This document shows, piece after piece, positions 44,398 to 51,278 of a stretch of DNA of 64,000 nucleotides (its first letter is position 1; every line of letters starts with the position of its first letter). The stretch comes from Amycolatopsis sp. MtRt-6 (lineage in GTDB: Bacteria > Actinomycetota > Actinomycetes > Mycobacteriales > Pseudonocardiaceae). Both the position numbers and the translations under genes were made by a program. The DNA lies in contig NZ_JADWPD010000001.1 of NCBI RefSeq assembly GCF_017308975.1, forward strand, positions 124,001 to 188,000, given 5' to 3'. The notes under the pieces are model-generated. The model was given only the letters and a program-made list of their open reading frames with translations, was not told the origin of the DNA and searched no databases.

Positions 44398-45318
44398 TCA
44401 GCGACGTCGCAAGTCGTCGAGCACGGCTTTCAGCGGCCAGGGTTCCGGGAGCCGCGGACGCGGTGACCGTACGTGGCGGGGCCGCGGGATGGCGGCCCGG
44501 ACGGTCGGCACCATGATCGGGACGACCGGCACCGGCACCCGGGCCACCAGCCGCCGCACGACCACCATCAGCAGCCCGGCGAACAGCAGGAGCGCGGTGC
44601 CCGCCGCGAGGGCGCCGGCGAGCGTGCGGCGGCCGTCGTCGAGCGTCAGCTGCACGGCGTACTGGTTCTGCTGCGTGTACAACGCGCCCAGCTGCGCGGA
44701 AACGGCGTAGGCGGCGTTGCGCCACGTGTGCTCGGGCAGCGGCAGCGGTTCGGCCGCGGTGAAAGCGTTCTCGGCGGCGGCCAGCCTGCTCCATTCGGCG
44801 CTGCGCGCTAGCGATTCGTACGCCATCCGGCCACTCTCGGTGAGCTGCGGGACGACCCGGGCGAGATCGGCCCGGTAGGAGGCGACGGCGGAGGTGAACG
44901 ACCCCCGCGTCATGTCGTCGAGCCCGGCCAGGGCGAGGGAATCGGAGCGATCCATGCCTTCGGCGACGGAAAGCAGCTCGACGGCGGTCGTCTGCTGGTA
45001 GGCGGACTCGGCGTCCGGGGCGTAGCGGGCGTAGTCGCGCAGCCCGGCGATCGCGGATTCGATCCGCTGGGTGTACGTCGCGTACGCGGCGCTTCGCTGC
45101 TCGGGCGCGGCCATCGCCGCGCTCCGCTCGGCCTGCAGCGCGACCACCGAGCGGGCCGTCCGGTCGGCGGCCGCGGCCGTCTCCACGGCCATGTCCCGCG
45201 TCCGAACCGCTTGGTGGATCAGGAGAATCGCGATCACGACAGCCACGGCGACGAGCGCGCCGCCGGGGATGAACGCGATGCCCAGCATGCGGCCGCGGAC
45301 GGATCGCAGGTACTTCAA
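44398..45318 (-). CDS. Orphan NIT-type sensor protein without a kinase domain
   Basis: 306 residues from a TTG at 45318 with GGAAGGGAA 6-14 bp upstream; ATGs at 45369 and 45354 are alternatives. Two membrane helices (about 15-36 and 236-256) enclose an outer helical domain carrying LQAERSAAM, the motif of nitrate/nitrite-sensing (NIT) domains. In relatives a HAMP, HisKA and ATPase follow the second helix; here only about 50 Pro/Arg-rich residues remain. Either a natural stand-alone sensor or a truncated kinase. Confidence 0.7.
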   Translation of the reverse strand: MKYLRSVRGRMLGIAFIPGGALVAVAVVIAILLIHQAVRTRDMAVETAAAADRTARSVVALQAERSAAMAAPEQRSAAYATYTQRIESAIAGLRDYARYAPDAESAYQQTTAVELLSVAEGMDRSDSLALAGLDDMTRGSFTSAVASYRADLARVVPQLTESGRMAYESLARSAEWSRLAAAENAFTAAEPLPLPEHTWRNAAYAVSAQLGALYTQQNQYAVQLTLDDGRRTLAGALAAGTALLLFAGLLMVVVRRLVARVPVPVVPIMVPTVRAAIPRPRHVRSPRPRLPEPWPLKAVLDDLRRR

Positions 45319-45453
45319 GACGTTCCCTTCCCAGCCTTGATCCCCGCAAAGCATCCCGACGAAGTTCAACCTATTGAGTGAGAGATTTACCGGTCAACGC
45401 GAATCCGCCATACGGCCGTTAGCGCACGGTGACTACCGGGCACAATCGCGCCC

Positions 45454-45771
45454 GTGACCTTCGACGACGTGACCCAGCGGCTGCGCGGCTTCGCGGCGGC
45501 CAGAGCCTGGGAGCCGTACCACACCCCGAAGAACCTCGTGATGGCACTTTCCGGCGAGGTCGGCGAGCTGACCTCGCTGTTCCAGTGGCTGACGCCCGAG
45601 GAATCCGACGCCTGGCGCGAGGATCCGGCGCTGGAGGCGAAGGTGCTGGACGAGATCGCGGACGTCACGCTGTACCTGCTGCAGCTGGCCGACCGCCTCG
45701 GCGTCGACCTCCCCGCGGCGGCCCACGCGAAGATCGACCGCAACGAGATCCGCTTCCCGCCGCCGGCCTAG
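45454..45771 (+). CDS. MazG-like nucleotide pyrophosphohydrolase
   Basis: 105 residues from a GTG. NLVMALSGEVGELTSLFQWL carries the EXXE metal site and VLDEIADVTLYLLQLADRL the second (EXXD), as in the RS21-C6/dCTPase group of all-alpha NTP pyrophosphatases. It would hydrolyse (d)NTPs, probably as a house-cleaning enzyme. Short but full length for this group. Convergent with the DUF3024 gene, overlapping by 4 bp. Confidence 0.88.
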   Translation: MTFDDVTQRLRGFAAARAWEPYHTPKNLVMALSGEVGELTSLFQWLTPEESDAWREDPALEAKVLDEIADVTLYLLQLADRLGVDLPAAAHAKIDRNEIRFPPPA

Positions 45772-46103
45772 CCCCAGAACACCCCGCCGGGGTTGCGGTC
45801 GATCTCGGCGAGCAGGGCGGGCGGCGTGCTGGCGACCGGCGCGTCCGGGTAGCTCAGCCACCGCCCGTTCCGGTCGGCCCACCACACCGACCAGATGCCG
45901 AACTCGTCGAACCGCAGCTGCGCGATCTTCTGTTCGCTCCAGTCAGGCCCGGCCTGCGGCGACCACGGCGCACGGCGTTCCACGATGGTGACCGCCCGGC
46001 CCCGCGTCCGGCACTCGACCCGGATCCGGTCCTGGAGGTGCTCGGGGACGCGCTGCGCGCACCACCGTTCGATCTGCCGCAGCGCGAGCTCCGGAATTGC
46101 CAT
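45768..46103 (-). CDS. DUF3024-like small protein
   Basis: 111 residues. MAIPELALRQIERWCAQRVPEHLQDRIRVECRTRG followed by RAPWSPQAGPDWSEQKIAQLRFDEFGIWSVWWADRNGRW resembles DUF3024 proteins, with conserved Trp/Arg residues. The ATG at 46103 is chosen because the frame upstream has no homology. Cytosolic; function unknown. It is 22 bp downstream of the P-loop kinase gene on the same strand and may be cotranscribed with it. Confidence 0.75.
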   Translation of the reverse strand: MAIPELALRQIERWCAQRVPEHLQDRIRVECRTRGRAVTIVERRAPWSPQAGPDWSEQKIAQLRFDEFGIWSVWWADRNGRWLSYPDAPVASTPPALLAEIDRNPGGVFWG

Positions 46104-46125
46104 GAGCCCAGTGAACCGGACCGCG

Positions 46126-46677
46126 TCAGCCCGCGCGCAGGTGGGCGAGCACGGCGTCGTAGGTTTCCCCGGGCGCGCGCCCGTCGGTGGGCACGACGAG
46201 GCAGCGGGGCCGCTGCGGCATGTAGGCGGCGAGCTGGTCGTGGATCCGTTCGACCACGGCGGTCCCCCCGCGTTCCCGCAGCACGTCGTCGACGCCCTTG
46301 GTGGCGGCGTCCCCGTTGGCGGCCCGTTCGGCGAACCGCCCGCAGGCCACGGATTTTTCGGCGGTGAGCAGGATTTCCCGGTATTCGGCCTGACAGTTGT
46401 CCGCGGCGAGCTCGAACGGCCGGACATCGACAACCCGGGTGGCGAGCTGCGGCATGACGACGTCGTGCCCGGTCCGCAGGTGCGTCTCGGCCATGGCGAC
46501 CGCCAGCAGCTGCGCGGCCTTGAAGGTCTGGAAGAAGGTGTCCCGCCAGCCCCCGATCAGGCAGACGACGCGATCGGTGTCGAGGTTGAGCACACCGGGA
46601 TGCTGTTCGACGTAGGCCTGCGCGATCGTGGACTTCCCGATCCCGGATGGCCCGTTCAAGTGGATCAGTCGTGGCAC
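46126..46677 (-). CDS. Small P-loop kinase-like ATPase
   Basis: 183 residues from a GTG at 46677. Walker A LNGPSGIGKSTIAQA at about residues 7-21, DTDRVVCLIGGWRDTFF after it, and GHDVVMPQLATR as a second strand. The layout is that of small AAA/shikimate-kinase-like enzymes that phosphorylate small molecules. Substrate unknown. Divergent from the Crp/Fnr gene (98-bp gap). An upstream extension of the frame to 46749 lacks homology. Confidence 0.75.
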   Translation of the reverse strand: MPRLIHLNGPSGIGKSTIAQAYVEQHPGVLNLDTDRVVCLIGGWRDTFFQTFKAAQLLAVAMAETHLRTGHDVVMPQLATRVVDVRPFELAADNCQAEYREILLTAEKSVACGRFAERAANGDAATKGVDDVLRERGGTAVVERIHDQLAAYMPQRPRCLVVPTDGRAPGETYDAVLAHLRAG

Positions 46678-46775
46678 CGCACCGAAGGTACCAGCACCGA
46701 GGCAGCCGCCAGCGAGAGTGGAACCACCCGTTCGGCGCCGTTGATCCACGCCGAGCGGGTGATGAAACTGGACAG

Positions 46776-47453
46776 ATGGACAGGGGAAATCCGGATTCGT
46801 TCGGCGGCCAGATCGGACGACATGCGTTGAGCGAGCTGCGCAGCAGAGGAATCACTCGCAAATTCCACGAAAACGATCAACTATTCATGGAACACGAGGC
46901 CCCCGGCAGTGTGTTCCTCATCGAATCCGGCTTGGTCAAGGTGTACGTGACGGCCGGTAACGGCAAGGAACTGATCTTGGGCATCTACGGGCGAGGCGAG
47001 CTGCTCTGCGAGCTCAGCGCGATGGATCGCACCCCTCGGTCCGCGAGCGGCAAGGGCCGCACGAACGGGACGATCACGGAAATTCCCGGCGTCGAGTTCC
47101 GGGCCTTCATCGGGCGTCATCCCGCAGCAATGCAACACGTACTTCGGACTGTGCAGAAACGTTTGCACCGCGCGGATCAGGCACGCCTGTCCTACCTTTC
47201 CGACGGAGTCCGGGTGCGGGTCATCCGCACCTTGCTCGACTGGGCCGATCACTACGGCCGGAAAAGCATTACCGGAATCGAGATCTCCGGTTTCTCCCGA
47301 CGTGATCTGGCCCAAAGCATCGCAGCCTCGGAGAAGACGGTCGACGACGTGCTCACGGCGCTGACGACGGAAGGCACCCTGGCCACTGACAAGAAGTGGT
47401 TCCTGCTGCGGGACATCGACGGGCTGAGGAAGTCGACGGGGGTCGACTCGTGA
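46776..47453 (+). CDS. Crp/Fnr-family transcriptional regulator
   Basis: 225 residues from an ATG at 46776; the frame is open further upstream but without homology. Residues about 20-125 form a cyclic-nucleotide-binding fold (FHENDQLFMEHEAPGSVFLIESGLVKVY, IYGRGELLCELSAMDRTPRSASG). The second-half RTxSA pocket corresponds to TPRSAS here, so cNMP binding is plausible but not assured. A C-terminal winged helix follows (ISGFSRRDLAQSIAASEKTVDDVLTAL). It lies 93 bp upstream of a class III cyclase-like gene on the same strand, which suggests a regulatory link. Confidence 0.88.
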   Translation: MDRGNPDSFGGQIGRHALSELRSRGITRKFHENDQLFMEHEAPGSVFLIESGLVKVYVTAGNGKELILGIYGRGELLCELSAMDRTPRSASGKGRTNGTITEIPGVEFRAFIGRHPAAMQHVLRTVQKRLHRADQARLSYLSDGVRVRVIRTLLDWADHYGRKSITGIEISGFSRRDLAQSIAASEKTVDDVLTALTTEGTLATDKKWFLLRDIDGLRKSTGVDS

Positions 47454-47546
47454 GCACATGACCGCACGCGTGTCTCCCGGATTTCCGGTAGTGACCCGCG
47501 GTGGTCGTCCCCAAGATTGCCTCCATCGACGAGGAGAGGCGGCCGG

Positions 47547-48299
47547 ATGAGTGAGATGCCCACGACGAAGGCGTTGTTCGGGTTCGACGTGATCGGGTCG
47601 TCGAGCAACCCCGACGACCAGCTGGAAGAGGTCAGGCAGGCCGCGACCGAGCTGGTGAGCGAAGCGTTCGAGCACACCGGTGTCGACGTGGCTGCCCGGG
47701 TCAACTACTCGGCCACCGGTGACGGCTACCTGGCGGCGTTTCCCGAAGAGAGCTTGCCGGCTCTGATCGACGCAGCTCACTTCCTCCACGGCCAGATCTA
47801 CCTGCGCAACCGTCGCCTGCTTCCGCCGATCGGCCTACGGCTCGCCGTGCACGCCGCACCGGTCAAGGTGGTGGACGGCGACAGCTTCCAGCGACCGATG
47901 ATCGAGCTCGCTCGCCTTCTGGACGCCGGCGTTGTAAAGGACGCGGTGCGTCGCCTCGCCGACCGGCACCCGGTCACCGTCTCCACGACTCTCTCCGACC
48001 AGGCATACCGAACGGCCGTCCTGGCCGGCCACACGCGCCGGCTGCACCCACACGAATTCAGCCGGATCCAGATCTCCAACAAAGAGTTCGAAGAGACGGC
48101 ATGGGCCTGGATCCCCGGCGCGGCCGCCGGCGACTTGACCTCCGCCACCGCGCCCGCCCATCGACCACATCCCGAGCCGGTCACGCTCCCTCCGGCAGAG
48201 CACAGCCAGGTGATCAACGGCGGAGTGCAAGGAACCGGGTTCATTGGAACGAACTCCGGCCCGATCGTCCACAACCACCTCGGCCGGCACAGTTCATGA
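47547..48299 (+). CDS. Class III nucleotide cyclase-like protein with RHIM-type amyloid tail
   Basis: 250 residues from an ATG with GAGGAG 11-16 bp upstream. Residues about 8-175 have the class III cyclase layout: FGFDVIGSS with metal-type Asp14, SATGDGYLAAF with Asp59, GLRLAVHAAPV, then RPMIELARLLDAG where catalytic enzymes have VN..AR. The expected Asn is replaced, so it may bind a nucleotide rather than make a cyclic one. After a Pro-rich linker, residues 219-250 carry NGGVQGTGFIGTNSG, resembling bacterial RHIM-like amyloid signalling motifs. Overlaps the next gene by 4 bp. Base composition is less GC-rich than neighbours. Confidence 0.7.
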   Translation: MSEMPTTKALFGFDVIGSSSNPDDQLEEVRQAATELVSEAFEHTGVDVAARVNYSATGDGYLAAFPEESLPALIDAAHFLHGQIYLRNRRLLPPIGLRLAVHAAPVKVVDGDSFQRPMIELARLLDAGVVKDAVRRLADRHPVTVSTTLSDQAYRTAVLAGHTRRLHPHEFSRIQISNKEFEETAWAWIPGAAAGDLTSATAPAHRPHPEPVTLPPAEHSQVINGGVQGTGFIGTNSGPIVHNHLGRHSS

Positions 48300-50284
48300 C
48301 CGCGGCAGCCGAGATGGACCCTCCCGTTGCGGCACCGGAGGAGCAGGCCACCCCTGACGCCGTCACGCCGGAACCGGACAAACCGACGATCCTGACGAAC
48401 AACGGCATCTACGCCAACGCGATCTACACCACCACGGAAGACCCGGATGAGGTAAAGGAGGTGAAGACCGGTCTGGTGTACGGACCGATATCGGACTCGT
48501 TGGTCAATCAGGCGGTGACCGCCTTCTGCGTGCCAGTCGGCTATGGCCAAGCCCGCCGGATCCTGGCCGAACACCGGTTGGTCCTCCTGTGCGGCCGGTC
48601 GAGCGGTCGCAGTCTGGCCGGGGTCCGGCTGTTGATCGACGCGAACCTGCGCGACCTGAAACGGCTGGATCCGACCCGGGGTGCTCGGGAGCTCCTCGAT
48701 CTGCGGCGGACCGATTACCCGGGCGGGTACCTCTGGGACGACGTCGACGCCGAAGCGTGGTGTGGCGAACTCGACACCCACGTCCTCGGGCAGCTGGCCC
48801 ACTCACTCGTCGAACTCGACTCCTACCTGGTCGTCACATTCGCCAACGAGGACATCGATCTCGATCGCGCTCGTCCGTACGTCGCCGAACTGGCGCCGGC
48901 CGAGCCTGCCGACATGGTCCGGGCTCACCTCCGCGCCGCGGGGTACGACGCTGCTTTGCTGAAGACGCTGGATCAGGCTGAAGACCTCAAGGATTGTTCT
49001 CCATGGAGAGCATCCGAGATCGCGCGCCTGCTGGGTGCGATGCACGACGGACGCTTCTCGGAAGACGACGTAAAGGCGAACATCCGCGGACGCGGGGACG
49101 AAGACGTCGCCGCGTGGTTTGCCGACAACGACGACATCCCGGCCCGGGCCTTGGCGATCACCGTGGCCCTGATGGAAGGAAGCGGTTACAACCTCGTCGC
49201 CGCAGCGGCGAAGAAGCTCGAGGACCTGCTCAGCAACCCCGAGAACGATGAGCTGTGGCCCTACCTGCCCCCCGACCTCTTCGAGGAGACTCGCGCCGAA
49301 CGGCTGCGTCGGATACGAGCGCGGCTCGAGCCGCCGGAAAGCTGGCAGCAGACCGATCCCGAACTGGTCAGATTCTCCAGACCGAGGTGGGGAGAAAGGC
49401 TGCTCGCCTACGTCTGGAAGGAGTACGAACGCATCCGGCCGATACTCCAGACGTGGATGGGCGATCTGGACGACGAGCTTCCTTGGATAGGCGTCCGGCA
49501 CGACGCCGCCATGAGCCGCTTCGGCCGGATGCTCGCAAAAGCGGCCGAGCCAGATCCATTTGATTGGTTGTACCCCTGGGTGAGGGGATCCAGGTTCCAG
49601 CAGTCGGCAGCAGCGCTGATCATGAGCGCACTGTGCGAAAACAGTGATTACGTCCGGGGTGTCAAGAACCGGGTGTACTCGTGGTCACGCCACCGGACAG
49701 GCGAAAAACTCAGGTTCACGGCCGCTTTGATCTGCCGCAACACATTCGGTCAATCGCACCCTGAGTTTGCCCTGAGTCAGCTGAGAAAGCTGACCAGGAA
49801 CTGCGACATGTATTTGCAAGAAGAAATCGTTCGCTCACTAAAATCGATGCTGACCGAACCCAGCAATCGTAGCCTTGTGCTCAGCACCCTGCCGGTCTGG
49901 CTCCTGCACGGCGGTGCCACCCAGCGGGAAATTGCCACGACGTGCACCGTATACGCTCTCTCACTGCAAACCAGCCGCCCCCTCCGGTTCGACGACAAGG
50001 AATCCGAGGCCGTCCGGATCTTGTTCGCCGTTCTCCTTGAAGATCCAAGCCGTCGACAGCTGGTCCTGGCCGGCCTCACTTCATGGGCGATCCGCTCGGC
50101 AGCCCGCATCGACCTCGAGCGTGACATTATCCGGGTTCTCAAGCTGCTATTGAACGCGCCGGACGAAATCATGACTCGTCGTTTTTCTTTCTTTCTTCGA
50201 AGGAAAATCGACAAAGAACCCAAGGCCACCGCACGACTCGCCAAGCTGACGGCCCAAGTCCTGAAGGAGTTGTCCGATGCATGA
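48296..50284 (+). CDS. STAND-type NTPase-like protein with degenerate P-loop
   Basis: 662 residues. The N-terminal head contains the short Asn/Tyr-rich stretch ILTNNGIYANAIYT (about 31-44). An NTPase-like module follows (about 75-230): LVLLCGRSSGRSLAGVRLL matches the P-loop of actinobacterial nSTAND proteins but has Arg in place of the Lys, and GGYLWDDVDAEAW and SYLVVTFANED match later strands. The remaining 430 residues are helical, with no recognised domain. Probably a sensor or scaffold for the cyclase-like and SPFH proteins. Overlaps both neighbours (4 and 8 bp). The second half is visibly less GC-rich. Confidence 0.62.
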   Translation: MTAAAEMDPPVAAPEEQATPDAVTPEPDKPTILTNNGIYANAIYTTTEDPDEVKEVKTGLVYGPISDSLVNQAVTAFCVPVGYGQARRILAEHRLVLLCGRSSGRSLAGVRLLIDANLRDLKRLDPTRGARELLDLRRTDYPGGYLWDDVDAEAWCGELDTHVLGQLAHSLVELDSYLVVTFANEDIDLDRARPYVAELAPAEPADMVRAHLRAAGYDAALLKTLDQAEDLKDCSPWRASEIARLLGAMHDGRFSEDDVKANIRGRGDEDVAAWFADNDDIPARALAITVALMEGSGYNLVAAAAKKLEDLLSNPENDELWPYLPPDLFEETRAERLRRIRARLEPPESWQQTDPELVRFSRPRWGERLLAYVWKEYERIRPILQTWMGDLDDELPWIGVRHDAAMSRFGRMLAKAAEPDPFDWLYPWVRGSRFQQSAAALIMSALCENSDYVRGVKNRVYSWSRHRTGEKLRFTAALICRNTFGQSHPEFALSQLRKLTRNCDMYLQEEIVRSLKSMLTEPSNRSLVLSTLPVWLLHGGATQREIATTCTVYALSLQTSRPLRFDDKESEAVRILFAVLLEDPSRRQLVLAGLTSWAIRSAARIDLERDIIRVLKLLLNAPDEIMTRRFSFFLRRKIDKEPKATARLAKLTAQVLKELSDA

Positions 50285-51242
50285 AGAAGCCGAAACGGCC
50301 ATGTGGCGCGGCGTACGGCGCTGCCCTCGTCCGACACGGAGCATCCTGCGACACCAGTTGCGGAAGCGACGAGGAACCGTCCTCGTCGCCGAATGCGACG
50401 ATGGACGGTGGGCTTCGAGCGACCTTCACCTCGGCGCGACGACGCAGGTCCAGAAGCTCGGCGTAAGCTTGGCGAAGAGCATTCGCCGGCTGTACGAAGT
50501 CGACATCTCCGACAGCACTTCGACTTTCCGCAGCGTGTTCGAAACCGACAAGGAAGGTGCGATCGTCGAGGGGATCATCACCGTGCGTTGGCGGATCACG
50601 GACCCGGTTGCCCTGATCAAACAGCCGAAAGCGGATCACGTCGACGTGATCCGGGCCGACATGGAGAACATCCTGCGTCCCCTCGTGCGCAAGACCACCC
50701 TCGACGAGGTCGAAAAGCTGGCGGTCGCGGTCGACGAGAAGTTGAAGGCCATGCGCCTGTTGCCAGGAGGGACGATCTCGTGGGGCCAAGTCGACTCGCT
50801 CTTCCGGCTGACCGGTGAAGGCGCACTGCACCGGTACTCCCTGGAGGAGATACGGCGTGCTCGCATTGTCGACCGGGAACGACGTGACATGGACAGGGAA
50901 CGGATCAACTTCTACGCCGAGGTGATCGATTCGGGCAAGGTCAGCCTTCTCGCGATGATGCTCAGCAACGACACCACAGCCGTGCGTGACGTGCTCAGCC
51001 AGATCCACACCTACGACATCCCCGTCGGTCGCTCTATGCTCGACGTCAATGACCCGTTCCGCAATGCCGTCGGACGGATGATGAGCGAAGCGGACGACTT
51101 CGACCTCCACGAGATGCGCCTCGCCTGGCTGTCCAGCCTTACTGGCCGAGGCCGCGAAAGCGAACTCGACCGGTTGCGCGACTCACTTGACAAAACGTTG
51201 GTTACCGACACCAAAGGCAAGAACAACGGTCGGACACCCTAA
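50277..51242 (+). CDS. SPFH/band-7-like protein
   Basis: 321 residues from an ATG at 50277, inside the end of the previous gene (8-bp overlap). A segment of about 40-180 fits the SPFH/prohibitin fold: TSTFRSVFETDKEGAIVEGIITVRWRITDPVALIK and DHVDVIRADMENILRPLVRKTTLDEVEKLA. A long charged helix follows (EEIRRARIVDRERRDMDRERIN), typical of band-7 oligomerisation. No membrane helix is visible, so it would be soluble or peripherally attached. Last gene of the three-gene operon. It may form the ring or membrane platform for the system. Confidence 0.65.
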   Translation: MHEEAETAMWRGVRRCPRPTRSILRHQLRKRRGTVLVAECDDGRWASSDLHLGATTQVQKLGVSLAKSIRRLYEVDISDSTSTFRSVFETDKEGAIVEGIITVRWRITDPVALIKQPKADHVDVIRADMENILRPLVRKTTLDEVEKLAVAVDEKLKAMRLLPGGTISWGQVDSLFRLTGEGALHRYSLEEIRRARIVDRERRDMDRERINFYAEVIDSGKVSLLAMMLSNDTTAVRDVLSQIHTYDIPVGRSMLDVNDPFRNAVGRMMSEADDFDLHEMRLAWLSSLTGRGRESELDRLRDSLDKTLVTDTKGKNNGRTP

Positions 51243-51278
51243 GGACCAGTCCGGTGGGCCGGCATCTAGCCTGGGCCG

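Noticed and set aside
47547-48299. Confident call of an active adenylate or guanylate cyclase
   Set aside because: The metal-binding Asp residues are present but the Asn of the VN..AR motif appears replaced, so catalysis is uncertain.
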